The notes: generated by a model not told the origin, from the letters alone. Shown: positions 1-8,395, counted from the first letter of the stretch. The stretch: DNA of 54,703 nt from Kitasatospora xanthocidica (GCF_014656195.1 NZ_BNBY01000020.1:108691-163393); one strand, 5' to 3'. Numbers and translations: made by a program.

Positions 1-129
1 GGCGTAGGGAGCCGAACGGCGTGCGGACTCATGGGAGCAACGACTCGCGACGCGACGACTCATGGAGCGACGGCTCGTCGGATCACGACGCGCGGGCGCA
101 CGGGCCCGCCGTCCGGCTCAGGGGCCGGA

Positions 130-2364
130 TCAGGTGGTCTTCTGCAGCGACCAGTTCTGGTACGGCCGTCCGTTCGCCTGCTGCAGCTCCAGCAGCCAAC
201 CACCGTAGTACCAGCGGTTGCTGAGCCCCAGGACCAGCGAGCCACCGTCCGCGGTGACGGTGAACCCGCCCTCGGCTGCGTTCAGCTGCCACTTCTGCGC
301 GGCCGCGTCGGAGCACGGCTGCTGGGCGACGTACTGGCCGGCCACCGGGGCGCCGCCGAGCTGCAGGCACTTGCCGGAGCGCGCGGACTTGATCCGCACC
401 GCACCGTTCCCGGCGTCCTCGAACTGCCACTTCTGGTTGGCGTAGCCGGTGCGCTGGTAGGCGATGGCCACGGTGCCGTCGTTCATCGAGCTGCCCCACA
501 GGTCGGCGGCCTGCCCGGTGAGCCCGTTGACCATGGTGTAGTGCGTGCCCGGCTGCGGGCGTCCGGCGTCGGTGACCGTACGGAAGGTGGCGGCGCGGCC
601 GGGCTTGCCGACCGCACCGGCGGCGTCGCGGACGGCGACGGCCACGGTGTACGAGGTGCCGGGGGCGAGGCGGACCACGCCGACCACGGTCGAGCGGACG
701 GTGCCGATCGCCTGGCCGTTCAGCAGGACGTCGTAGCCGGCCGCGGCGGGCGCGGCGGTCCAGCTCAGCATGGCGGAGTTCTGGGTGACCTGGCTGACGC
801 TGACCGCGGGGCCGGTGTCGCCCGTCGTGGGGGTCGCGGTCGGAGTCGGGGTCGCAGTCGGGGTCGCGGTCGGCGACGGGGAGCCGGTCGGCGAGGGGGT
901 GGTGCCACCGGTGGGCGTCGGGGACGGCGAGGGCGTGCGGGTCGGCGTGCCGGTCGGAGTCGGGGTGGCCGTGGGCGTGGGTGTGGGCGTCGGGTTCGGG
1001 CCGCTGCCGCCACCGGCGATGAGGAAGCGGTTGTTGGCGACGTTCCAGTGCGTGGTGAGGTAACTGCCCGGCGAGGGGGCGGTGTTGTAGTAGTCGTCGT
1101 GGTTGCAGTCGAGCCGGTCGTCATGGGCGCGATCCGGGCAGACGGTCCGCATCTGCGGGTAGTTGGGGGCGTCCGAGTAGCACATGATGTCCCACTCGTC
1201 GACGCAGTGCCCGGCCTTGCTGGAGTTGGGCGCGCTGTTGTTCACCGCGCCCAGGTTGTGGCCGAGTTCGTGGGCGGCGGTGCTGCCGCTCCAGCAGCCG
1301 GAGTCGGTCCGGCCGTACGAGGGACCGAAGTTGCTCAGGTTGTCCTGGCTGGGGCGCTCGTCGCCGGCGAAGGTGCCGATCCCGCAGTACACCTTGGCGT
1401 CGGTGAACATCATGTACTTGCGGTCCTTGCGGTTGAACCCCTGCGCGGCGAGGGCCCGGTTGCTCGCGTTGAAGTCCTGGATCTCGGAGTCGGAGATCTG
1501 CACGTTCAGCACCGAGGCGCTGCAGTCGGGTTCGGTGACGAAGCGGACGTGCCGTTCGCCGCCGGTCTCCGCGGCGCTGGCGTTGTAGATGACGTCGACG
1601 TCGGCGGCCCACTTCTTGAACGAGGCCAGGTACTGGGCGAAGCGGTCGTTGCCCGGGCCGTGCACGTACACCGCCTGGACGCGGTTGCCGCTGCTGCCGT
1701 CGCCCTCGCAGACCAGCTTCGACCCGGCGGGCGCGGCCGCACCGGCCGGCGCGGCGGCGGTGCCGGAGCCGGAGCCGCCGAGCAGCGCCTTCTGGGTGGC
1801 GTCCAGGACGGGCGCGACGCCCTTCAGCAGGTCGGCCGCGGCGGGCGGCTGGGCTCCGGCCGCGGGGGTGAGCGAGGGCGCCTGGGCGGCCGGGGCCGCG
1901 ACCGGCGGGACGTCCTGGCGGATGTCGATGCCCTTGGGCGGCACGTCCGGGCCGTGGCTGCACTGGGTGCTGCCGGTGACCTCCAGCGTGCCGCCGCAGC
2001 GGTCGCTGCCCGGCAGGCTCAATCCGGCGTAGACCAGGCCCCGTTCGGGCTCGTCCTTGGGTATCGCCTTGAGCGGAGCGGCCTTCTGGTCCCGCTTCGG
2101 GGCGGGCGCCTGGGTGGCCCCCTCGGCGGTGCCGGTCTCCCCCGGCCCGCCGTCGTCGCCGACCAGCCCGGCCTGCGACCCCGAGTTGTCGACCGCGTCG
2201 GCCGCGGCCGAAACGGCACTGTGCATGGAGGCCGGCTCCAGCGCGGTGCGGATGCCGAGCGTCCCCGCCACCAGCCCTGCCGCCACCGCTGCGGCGACCA
2301 GGGCGCTCCTGCGGGTGAGCCTGCGGCGCTTGCGCCGGCGAAGCTCGCTGCTCCGGTGTCCCAT
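130..2364 (-). CDS. Secreted zinc metalloprotease with FN3 and ricin-type lectin domains
   Basis: Predicted 744-aa exported protease. The ATG at 2364 follows a GGAAAGGA ribosome site. A basic N-terminus leads into a hydrophobic signal segment at about residues 18-36, then an Ala/Pro-rich stretch. The catalytic region carries HELGH (His365, Glu366, His369) and a Met-turn-like DIMCY further on. The metzincin pattern HExxHxxGxx is clear, but the third-ligand position is Asn375, not His or Asp. After it come a Pro-Thr repeat linker, a fibronectin type III domain and a C-terminal beta-trefoil lectin with QKW repeats. The domain order suggests a protease that binds glycan-rich substrates outside the cell. 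The fold is confident from the motifs; substrate and activity are inference. Confidence 0.85.
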   Translation of the reverse strand: MGHRSSELRRRKRRRLTRRSALVAAAVAAGLVAGTLGIRTALEPASMHSAVSAAADAVDNSGSQAGLVGDDGGPGETGTAEGATQAPAPKRDQKAAPLKAIPKDEPERGLVYAGLSLPGSDRCGGTLEVTGSTQCSHGPDVPPKGIDIRQDVPPVAAPAAQAPSLTPAAGAQPPAAADLLKGVAPVLDATQKALLGGSGSGTAAAPAGAAAPAGSKLVCEGDGSSGNRVQAVYVHGPGNDRFAQYLASFKKWAADVDVIYNASAAETGGERHVRFVTEPDCSASVLNVQISDSEIQDFNASNRALAAQGFNRKDRKYMMFTDAKVYCGIGTFAGDERPSQDNLSNFGPSYGRTDSGCWSGSTAAHELGHNLGAVNNSAPNSSKAGHCVDEWDIMCYSDAPNYPQMRTVCPDRAHDDRLDCNHDDYYNTAPSPGSYLTTHWNVANNRFLIAGGGSGPNPTPTPTPTATPTPTGTPTRTPSPSPTPTGGTTPSPTGSPSPTATPTATPTPTATPTTGDTGPAVSVSQVTQNSAMLSWTAAPAAAGYDVLLNGQAIGTVRSTVVGVVRLAPGTSYTVAVAVRDAAGAVGKPGRAATFRTVTDAGRPQPGTHYTMVNGLTGQAADLWGSSMNDGTVAIAYQRTGYANQKWQFEDAGNGAVRIKSARSGKCLQLGGAPVAGQYVAQQPCSDAAAQKWQLNAAEGGFTVTADGGSLVLGLSNRWYYGGWLLELQQANGRPYQNWSLQKTT

Positions 2365-2803
2365 CGCGTTCCTTTCCTCGTGCGATGGCCCGGGCCCTGT
2401 GGTGAGGGGGTCCAGGCCTTCCGACACTCCGGAGAGCAAACGGGACGACCGGCGATAACAGAAACCTCTTGCGAAAATCTTCGACGCGTTCGAACCGGGT
2501 GGCCGCGGCCCCGAGCGGGCACAGCCGGCGCGACCCTCGGCGGGCGCGGCGACCGGGGCCCGGACACGGCGGAGCCGGGGAGCGCATTCGGGGGGTGTGC
2601 GCTCCCCGGCACGGGGGTGGCGGCAGCCACCCGGACGGAGCCCCGGGGCATTGTGACTCCGTCGGCCGTGACGGAATGCTAGACCTCCCCGGAGGCCCTG
2701 ACCAGCTCTCTGACCAGGCCGTCTTCCGACCCTGACATGCCATCGGCCACCGGCATATGACACACCGTCAGGTCGGTCGACCCCGTCGGATCCGGACCCG
2801 GAG
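2365..2803. other. Intergenic region upstream of the metalloprotease
   Basis: No convincing gene; the open frames here have no good start and mirror the GC skew of neighbours. An inverted repeat TTCGA-CGCGT-TCGAA lies at 2480-2494, about 115 bp upstream of the protease start, and could be an operator. A weaker dyad (ATGCC...GGCAT) lies near 2738-2757, beyond the stop of the next leftward gene. Confidence 0.5.
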
Positions 2804-3241
2804 TCAGGCCGCGGTCCGCACCGGTCCGGGGCCGAAGGGCGCCGCCGCCCCGGCGGGACCGCAACCGCCGTGCAGCCGGGCCAGCGCGCCCGCCAGGGCG
2901 ACGCGGTCGCCGGCCAGCCAGAGCCGCAGGGCGGCGGAGAGCGCGGCGCTGGCCGGTCCGGCGGCCGGCCCACCGGTCCGGGCGAGCCGCTCGCCGAGCA
3001 GCGGCAGCAGGTCGGCGACCGGCGCGGGCAGCCACAGGGTGAGCGCGAAGGGCGCGGGTCTGGCCAGGACGCGCAGCAGCGGCAGCACGGAGGCGTCGTC
3101 GTGCAGCGCGGGGATGACCTCCAGCAGGCCGTCCACCGCCACCTCGGACACGTCGCCGCCGTGCCCGCGCGCGAGTTCGCGCAGCAGCGCCCGCTCGGCG
3201 GCGGTGATCCGGACGGTCAGCATGACCTCGTCGCAGTCCAT
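2804..3241 (-). CDS. Hypothetical protein, 145 aa
   Basis: I do not recognise the family. The ATG at 3241 follows an AGGGGGC ribosome site. The protein is Ala/Leu-rich, with no signal peptide or membrane segment. The N-terminal third (MLTVRITAAERALLRELA) looks like a regular amphipathic helix, and the C-terminal half is helical and low in complexity. It points the same way as the metalloprotease but is separated from it by about 440 bp. The coding frame is supported by strong third-position GC; function is unknown. Confidence 0.55.
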   Translation of the reverse strand: MDCDEVMLTVRITAAERALLRELARGHGGDVSEVAVDGLLEVIPALHDDASVLPLLRVLARPAPFALTLWLPAPVADLLPLLGERLARTGGPAAGPASAALSAALRLWLAGDRVALAGALARLHGGCGPAGAAAPFGPGPVRTAA

Positions 3242-3290
3242 GGTCCCGGCCCCCTGTCGTGGAGTCCGCGGCGTTCGCGGAGTTCGTTTC

Positions 3291-3339
3291 GTGGAGTACT
3301 GGAGTACTGGAGATACGTGGAGTAACTGGAGTACTGGAG
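3291..3339. repeat. Short tandem repeats of a TGGAGTAC unit
   Basis: Four near-identical copies of TGGAGTAC or TGGAGTAAC occur in about 50 bp, with two looser GGAGTNC copies just before. Each good copy contains the palindrome AGTACT or a variant. The cluster lies 50-100 bp upstream of the leftward 145-aa gene, so it may be a multi-site operator or a slippage-prone tract. Confidence 0.7.
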
Positions 3340-3418
3340 CTCGTGTAACGGCGGGGCGCCCGAGTGCCGGAGGACCGACGTTCGTGGCGTACCCGTGTGC
3401 GGTCGTGTCGTCGCCGTG

Positions 3419-4183
3419 TCAGTTCGGTGTCGACAGGGTTCCTGCCCCGATCCGGCCGCCCGACACCGGTTCGATCAAGCCGTAATGGCCGTCGTAGCGG
3501 CGGTAGAGCACCCGGATCCGCCCGCCCTCCGGGGCGGTGTGAGCGACGAAGGGGCGTCCGGTGAGCCAGAGCCGGCGGGCCGCCTCGGTGAGGTCGAGCG
3601 GGGGCAGGGCGCCGCCGCCCGCCGTGCACGATCGCACGGCGCCGTTCGGCGGGCAGCGCCGCACCAGGCCGTCCCGTCCGGTCTCGCCGTCCGCGAAGAG
3701 GTGGAACCGCCGGTCCAGCGCGAGCAGTTCGCGTACGGCCTGTCCGGGGGCGCGGCGGGCGAGCACCACCGCCTTGTGCCGGGCGATCCGGCGCCGCGAC
3801 AGCGGGCGGTCGGCGAACTGCGGCCGGTAGGCGCTCTCGTACGTGACGGCGAAGCCGATGTCGCCCTGTTCGCGCAGCCGGACGGCCCGCCCGGCGAGAG
3901 TTCCCAGCACCAGGTCGACGGACTCCCGCGCCGTCCCGGTGGCCAGTTGCACCCGTACCGGCCCGACGCCGTCCAGGTCGGCCTGCGCCTGGGCGAGCGC
4001 GGGCCGGGTGACCGACCGGTCGCGGGTGCGGGTCAGCCGCAGCCGCAGCGCGCGGGTGCCTGGGGCGAGGCCCCGGGCCGTTTCCAGCGCCCGGGCCCTG
4101 GCGTACTCGGCGTCCTCCCGGGGCAGTTCGCCGCAGATCTCCACCCGGACGTCGAGCGCGGGCCGGTGGCGCAGACGGGTCAT
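3419..4183 (-). CDS. hpf: Ribosome hibernation-promoting factor (HPF/RaiA family)
   Basis: The 254-aa protein starts at the ATG at 4183, behind a strong GGAGAAGGAGG site. The N-terminal half resembles the S30AE/RaiA ribosome-binding fold (DVRVEICGELPREDAEYA). The C-terminal half holds two copies of the S30AE C-terminal type domain: a first with RFHLFADGETGRDG, and a last with YRRYDGHYGLIEP, the family hallmark. Long HPF proteins stall and dimerise 70S ribosomes in dormancy. It is transcribed away from the P450-terpene cyclase gene. An 18-bp palindrome about 51 bp upstream of the start may be its operator. Confidence 0.85.
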   Translation of the reverse strand: MTRLRHRPALDVRVEICGELPREDAEYARARALETARGLAPGTRALRLRLTRTRDRSVTRPALAQAQADLDGVGPVRVQLATGTARESVDLVLGTLAGRAVRLREQGDIGFAVTYESAYRPQFADRPLSRRRIARHKAVVLARRAPGQAVRELLALDRRFHLFADGETGRDGLVRRCPPNGAVRSCTAGGGALPPLDLTEAARRLWLTGRPFVAHTAPEGGRIRVLYRRYDGHYGLIEPVSGGRIGAGTLSTPN

Positions 4184-4524
4184 CGGCTTCCTCCTTCTCC
4201 GGCACCATGCTGGCCCTCGCGCGGCCGTGCGGCGAGGGTCCAAAGACCCTCCGGTCCGGCCCTGCCGCGGGCCTTACGGCCCCTGACATCCGCGCAGGTC
4301 ACACCGGCTCTGCGGGCGGGCGCGGACGGGTCGGGAAGTTCCGCCGTTGGAGTGATCCCCGCGCGTTCGGCGCAACGCCCGTGGGACCGGCGCGTTTGCC
4401 ATGGCGTGCGCCCTCCAGCTGGGGTGCGCGCGGGGTCCGCGCTGGCCGGTCCCCGCCCCGCGGGCCGGCCCGCCGGCGCCCTCCCGGCACCGCCCGCACC
4501 GTCCCCTCCGTGAGAGGTAGTGTC
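4184..4524. other. Divergent intergenic region, hpf / P450-terpene cyclase
   Basis: The 341-bp space separates two divergent genes. It contains the palindrome at 4234-4251, described separately. I see no small gene. No clear -35/-10 pair could be assigned to the fusion gene. Confidence 0.5.
4234..4251. promoter_or_regulatory. Palindrome resembling a DevR/DosR-type box upstream of hpf
   Basis: GAGGGTC-CAAA-GACCCTC is a perfect 7-bp inverted repeat with a 4-nt centre, 51 bp upstream of the hpf ATG. Read on the hpf strand it gives GGGTCTTTGGACCC, which resembles the GGGAC-N4-GTCCC style of dormancy-regulator boxes. HPF genes belong to that regulon in mycobacteria. The identification is by resemblance only. 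Confidence 0.5.
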
Positions 4525-7017
4525 ATGACCCTGCTGACAGAGACCCGGAAACGGATCGTCCCCCCGAGAATCCCCCCGAGAACCGAGCCCCGCCCCGCCC
4601 CCCTGGCCCGCGCGGCCGTCCCCCCGCTCGCCCCCGGTGCGCTCCCCGGCCTCGGGCACGCCGCCGCCCTGCTGCGCGACCCGCTCGGCTTCCTCGGCTC
4701 ACTCGCCCGCCACGGCGGCGTCGTGCGCATCCGGCTCGGACCGCGCACCGTCTGCGTCGTCACCGACGCCCGGCTGGTCCACACCCTGCTCGTCGCGCTC
4801 GCCCACGACTGCCCGCGCGGCGCCGTCCAGGACACCCTCAGGACGGCCTTCGGCGACGGTCTGCTGATGTCCGAGGGCCAGGCCCACCGCGACCGCCGGC
4901 GGACCCTCCAGCCCGCCTTCGGCCCGGACCGGATGGGCGAGTACCTGGCCGTGATGCACCAGGTCACCGAGGAGCGGGCCGGGCGCTGGCGCCCCGGCCA
5001 AGTCCTCGACGTCGCCAAGGAGATGAACCACCTCGCGCTGGAGATCGTGACCCGCTCACTGTTCGACGCCCGGCTCAGCGAGGACGCCACCCTCGCCTTC
5101 CACCGGGCGCTGCCGGACATGGTGAAGGGCCAGATCGTCCAGTCCCTCTACCCCAAGCCCTCGCTCGCCCGGCTCCCGCTGCCCGTCAACCGCCGCTTCG
5201 ACGCCGCCGTCCGGGTGCTCAACCGGGTCGTCGACCAGGCCGTCGACGGCCGTACGGCGAGCACCCGATCCGAGGACGGCCGCGCCACCCTGCCCGCCCT
5301 GCTGCGCGCCGCGACCGACCCGGCCACCGGCCGTCCGCTCACCGAGGCCGACGTCCGCTCCGAGGCGATCACCATGTTCGGCGCCGGCACCGAGACCGTC
5401 TCCACCACCCTGACCTGGCTGCTCGACGAACTGCTGCGCCACCCCGAGGTGGAGGCCCGCGTGCTGGCCGAGCTCGACCAGCACCTGCCCGCCGGCACCG
5501 TCCCGACCCCCGAAGCGCTGGCCCGGCTCTCCTACACCCGCGGCGTCACCCAGGAGGTGGTGCGGCTGCACGCGCCCAACGCCTTCCTGATGCGCACCGC
5601 CCGGGTCCCGGTCGAACTCGGCCCCTACCGGATCCCGGCCGGCACCGAACTGCTCTACAGCCTCACCGCGCTGCACCGCGACCCGGTCCGCTACCCCGAG
5701 CCGCTGCGCTTCCGCCCCGACCGCTGGCGGGACGGCGGCGGTGCCGGCCGGCCCTCCTTCCTGCCCTTCGGGGCCGGCAAGCACAAGTGCATCGGGGAGG
5801 CCTTCGCCTGGGCCGAGCTGACGGTCGCGGCGGCCGCGATCCTGCGGCGCTGGCGGCCGGAGGCGCTGCCCGGCTCCCGGGCCCGGGAGGTGGTCTGGAC
5901 GACCGTCCAGGCCCAGGGGCTGCGGGTCCGGCTGGCGCCACGCGAACAGCGGGCCACCGGCGGGGAACGAGCCGCCCGCGCCGACGGTGCGACCCGCAGC
6001 AGCGGCACCGGTGAGGCGCCCTCCCGCGACGAACCGGCGGTACCGGGTGGCCGCTGTCCGCTCACCGGCGCCCCCTCCGCCCTCGCGGCCCGGCCCCGGC
6101 CACCCCGCCCGGCCGGTGAACTGCGCGCCGCCGCCGACCGGCACGCCGACTGGGTGCTCCGCCACGGCCTGCTCACCCCGGCGGAACTGCCCGGCTACCA
6201 GGCCTACGCCCTGCACGAGCTGATCGGCCACTCCTTCCCCCGCGCCCGCGGCGCCGAACTCGACCTGCTGGTCGACGTGCTGGGCTGGTTCACCATCCTG
6301 GACGACCGCTTCGACGGCACCCCCGGCGGCCGCCCCGCCGAGGCGCACGCCCTGGTCGACCCGCTGATCGCCGTCCTCGACGACGACGGCACCGGGCCCG
6401 GGGGCCCGCTCGTCGACTCCTGGCGGGAGCTGTGGAGCCGCCAGAGCGCGTCGATGTCCCCCGAGTGGCGCGCCCGGGCCGCCCGCGAGTGGCGGGCCTG
6501 CCTCGCCACCTTCCCCGCCGAGGCCGACCACCGCGCCCGCGGCACCGTGCCCGCCCACGGCCTCGGCCTCCCCGACACCATGCGGCTGCGCCGGCACGGC
6601 AGCTGCCTCTACCCGTTCATGAACATACTGGAACGGGTCCACGGCGCCGATGCCCCGGCCGCCCTGCACGCGGAGCCCGCCCTGCACCGCCTGCGCGCCA
6701 ACACCGCCGACGCCGCCACGCTGATCAACGACCTCTACTCGCTGGAACGCGAGGAACGGCAGTCGGCGGCGGCCTTCAACACCGTGCTCACCCTGCAGCG
6801 GGCCCGCGGCTGCACCCGCAGCCGGGCCGTGCGCGCGGTGCGGGACCGGGTGGCCCGGCTGCGCCGGGAGAACGAGGAGCTGCGCCGCGAGCTGCGGCAC
6901 CGCCACCCGGCGGGGCGCTGGTACCTGGACGGCACCCGGGAACTCGTCGCGGGCGTCCAGGCCTGGACCAGCACCAGCGACCGCTACCTGGTGCCGGACA
7001 CCGGGCCGCGCCGCTGA
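4525..7017 (+). CDS. Fused cytochrome P450 - class I terpene cyclase
   Basis: One 830-aa frame; the ATG at 4525 follows GAGAGGTAG. Residues about 45-480 form a complete P450: I-helix FGAGTET (285-291), ExxR at E344-R347, and haem loop FGAGKHKCIG with Cys422. Phrases such as PLPVNRRFD recall the CYP170 (albaflavenone synthase) group. A disordered Gly/Arg/Pro linker (about 485-520) follows. Residues about 520-830 form a full-length terpene cyclase: DDRFD (593-597), an upstream-of-NSE Arg region (RLRRHG), the NSE triad NDLYSLERE (N735, S739, E743) and a C-terminal RY pair (820-821). All metal-binding motifs are intact. The enzyme probably cyclises farnesyl or a related diphosphate and oxidises the product. 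No ferredoxin or prenyltransferase gene is adjacent. Confidence 0.92.
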   Translation: MTLLTETRKRIVPPRIPPRTEPRPAPLARAAVPPLAPGALPGLGHAAALLRDPLGFLGSLARHGGVVRIRLGPRTVCVVTDARLVHTLLVALAHDCPRGAVQDTLRTAFGDGLLMSEGQAHRDRRRTLQPAFGPDRMGEYLAVMHQVTEERAGRWRPGQVLDVAKEMNHLALEIVTRSLFDARLSEDATLAFHRALPDMVKGQIVQSLYPKPSLARLPLPVNRRFDAAVRVLNRVVDQAVDGRTASTRSEDGRATLPALLRAATDPATGRPLTEADVRSEAITMFGAGTETVSTTLTWLLDELLRHPEVEARVLAELDQHLPAGTVPTPEALARLSYTRGVTQEVVRLHAPNAFLMRTARVPVELGPYRIPAGTELLYSLTALHRDPVRYPEPLRFRPDRWRDGGGAGRPSFLPFGAGKHKCIGEAFAWAELTVAAAAILRRWRPEALPGSRAREVVWTTVQAQGLRVRLAPREQRATGGERAARADGATRSSGTGEAPSRDEPAVPGGRCPLTGAPSALAARPRPPRPAGELRAAADRHADWVLRHGLLTPAELPGYQAYALHELIGHSFPRARGAELDLLVDVLGWFTILDDRFDGTPGGRPAEAHALVDPLIAVLDDDGTGPGGPLVDSWRELWSRQSASMSPEWRARAAREWRACLATFPAEADHRARGTVPAHGLGLPDTMRLRRHGSCLYPFMNILERVHGADAPAALHAEPALHRLRANTADAATLINDLYSLEREERQSAAAFNTVLTLQRARGCTRSRAVRAVRDRVARLRRENEELRRELRHRHPAGRWYLDGTRELVAGVQAWTSTSDRYLVPDTGPRR

Positions 7018-7104
7018 ACGGGAGCGCCGTCCCAGGGAGAGCCACCCGGGGGAGAGCCGCCGCGAACGGGAGCGGCGCTTCGGAGCACGCCGGCCCCGGT
7101 CGCG

Positions 7105-7236
7105 CTACTTCCGGTCGCCGAGCGCGAAGAGCAGCAGCACGAAGCCGGCGAACAGGTGCGTGGCGAAGATGTAGATGCCGGCGCGGATCAGCATCGCCTT
7201 GCGGCGCCTCTTCTCCTCGTTCGTGCTGTCGCTCAT
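7105..7236 (-). CDS. Small single-pass membrane protein (DUF6126-like), 43 aa
   Basis: A short gene, ATG at 7236 behind GAGGAGAA. The product begins MSDSTNEEKRRRKAMLIRAG, then has one transmembrane helix (IYIFATHLFAGFVLLLFAL) and a short GDRK tail. The charged N-terminus followed by a helix with a conserved-looking ATHLFAGF core matches small streptomycete proteins I know as DUF6126. It lies 44 bp downstream of the ArsR gene on the same strand, so the two may form an operon. Function is unknown. Confidence 0.75.
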   Translation of the reverse strand: MSDSTNEEKRRRKAMLIRAGIYIFATHLFAGFVLLLFALGDRK

Positions 7237-7280
7237 CGCGGGTGGTTCTCCTCGGTTCGGGCGGACGGGACGGGCGCGGC

Positions 7281-7625
7281 TCAGCGGGCCGGCCGGCCGC
7301 CGGCCGCGCGCAGCTCGGTGAGCAGCGCGCCCTGGTCGGTGATCAGCTCGGTCAGGATCCGGCGCGCCGCGCGCAGTAGGTCGGCGACGTCCGGGGTGCT
7401 GAGCGCGTACACCACCGTGTTGCCCTCACGGGTGGCCGTGACCAGCTGGGTGCGTCGTAGCACCGCGAGCTGCTGGGAGAGGTTGGACGGTTCCACCTCG
7501 ATCTCCGCCAGCAGCTCGCGCACCGGCCGGGGGCCGTCCTGGAGCAGCTCCAGGACCCGGATCCGCACGGGGTGGCCGAGGGTGCGGAAGAACTCCGCCT
7601 TGGCCTGGTACAGCGGGACCGGCAT
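7281..7625 (-). CDS. ArsR-family winged-helix transcriptional regulator
   Basis: A 114-aa protein with the ArsR/SmtB helix-turn-helix at about residues 16-75: FRTLGHPVRIRVLELL, then SNLSQQLAVLRR as the recognition helix, then a wing (REGNTVVYAL). There is no cysteine anywhere in the protein. It therefore lacks both the ELCVCD metal site and the cysteine pair of persulfide sensors, and the inducer must be sensed another way. A palindrome at 7714-7727, about 90 bp upstream, is a likely autoregulatory operator. The 43-aa membrane protein follows downstream. Confidence 0.85.
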   Translation of the reverse strand: MPVPLYQAKAEFFRTLGHPVRIRVLELLQDGPRPVRELLAEIEVEPSNLSQQLAVLRRTQLVTATREGNTVVYALSTPDVADLLRAARRILTELITDQGALLTELRAAGGRPAR

Positions 7626-7713
7626 CGTCCGCGCTCCTCCCTCGAATCCGGCTGGGTGATCGTCCGGGCCGGGCGGGGTCGGTGCCGCGGCCGGTAGGCA
7701 TCATCGCGACAGA

Positions 7714-7727
7714 TGAAGATTTCTTCA
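7714..7727. promoter_or_regulatory. ArsR-type operator candidate
   Basis: TGAAGA-TT-TCTTCA is a perfect 6-2-6 inverted repeat in an AT-richer patch, 89 bp upstream of the ArsR start. ArsR-family sites commonly have TGAA...TTCA ends. No rightward gene uses this region, so autoregulation is the simplest reading. Confidence 0.6.
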
Positions 7728-7808
7728 AGTCGTCACAGTCGGGCGGCCCCCGGTGCCCGCGCCCGGGTGACCGGCGTCACAGCCGCGGCCGCGCCGGGGC
7801 AGCACGAA

Positions 7809-7844
7809 GCCGAGCCCGGGACGCTGCCAACTCCCGGGCTCGGC
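7809..7844 (-). terminator. Hairpin terminator after the small secreted protein gene
   Basis: A perfect 13-bp stem (GCCGAGCCCGGGA with its complement) and a 10-nt loop begin 18 bp past the stop of the leftward gene ending at 7863. There is no T-run, as is usual for this phylum. Confidence 0.8.
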
Positions 7845-7862
7845 AGTCACGGTGACGAGCCG

Positions 7863-8327
7863 TCAGCAGACTACAGGCACATCGACCGTCACCGGGGACG
7901 GTCCCCGGTAGAACGACTCCACGGAGAAGGACGCGTGCACGGTCGAACCGCACGGCACGGTCGCGGTGATCCCGTCGACCCGCACGGTGCTGACCTGGAA
8001 CACGGCGCGCCCGCTCACCGCACCGAGCGAGTTGCCCCCGGCCACGTCGGCCGTCAGCCGGGTCAGCAGCTCCTGCGGCGCCGGCGGCCACGGGGTGCCC
8101 GGCGACGGCGGCCCGGCCAGCCCGATCTGCCCGTACAGCACGACACTGTTGCCGGTGACGTCGGCGCAGACCTTGGTGGACAGCCCGGCCTGCAGACCGG
8201 ACCACCCGCAGGTGGTCACGGTGGTGGCGGCAGCAGCGGCCGGCGCCGAGGCGAACGCCGGCACGGGCGCCGCGAGCAGGGCGACGGCACCGGCGGCACC
8301 GGCGGCGATCCTGGCGATGCGGTTCAT
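7863..8327 (-). CDS. Small secreted protein, 154 aa
   Basis: The ATG at 8327 follows a GGAGGAGC site. An N-terminal signal peptide (MNRIARIAAGAAGAVALLAA, cleavage near residue 30) leads to a mature domain with four cysteines, which could form two disulfides. The mature part is beta-rich and has no motif I recognise. The gene has its own terminator and a palindrome in its promoter region. It is exported and probably monocistronic; function is unknown. Confidence 0.7.
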   Translation of the reverse strand: MNRIARIAAGAAGAVALLAAPVPAFASAPAAAAATTVTTCGWSGLQAGLSTKVCADVTGNSVVLYGQIGLAGPPSPGTPWPPAPQELLTRLTADVAGGNSLGAVSGRAVFQVSTVRVDGITATVPCGSTVHASFSVESFYRGPSPVTVDVPVVC

Positions 8328-8381
8328 GAGCTCCTCCTTGGGAGGGTTCGAGGACGGTTCAAGGACAGGTGGCGTGGCACA

Positions 8382-8395
8382 TGTGACATTTCACA
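8382..8395. promoter_or_regulatory. Palindrome upstream of the small secreted protein gene
   Basis: TGTGA-CATT-TCACA, a perfect 5-4-5 inverted repeat, sits 55-68 bp upstream of the start at 8327. The arms match the Crp half-site, but Crp sites have a 6-nt centre, so the regulator is uncertain. Confidence 0.45.

Noticed and set aside
31..2682. Very long rightward open frame over the metalloprotease gene
   Set aside because: It is a GC-skew shadow. The leftward frame has a signal peptide, HExxH and known domains; the rightward one is Arg/Gly-rich without motifs.
4525..7017. Terpene biosynthetic gene cluster
   Set aside because: No prenyltransferase, ferredoxin, transporter or tailoring gene is close; the fusion gene appears alone.
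8382..8395. Crp site
   Set aside because: The arms fit but the centre is 4 nt, not 6. Kept only as an unassigned palindrome.
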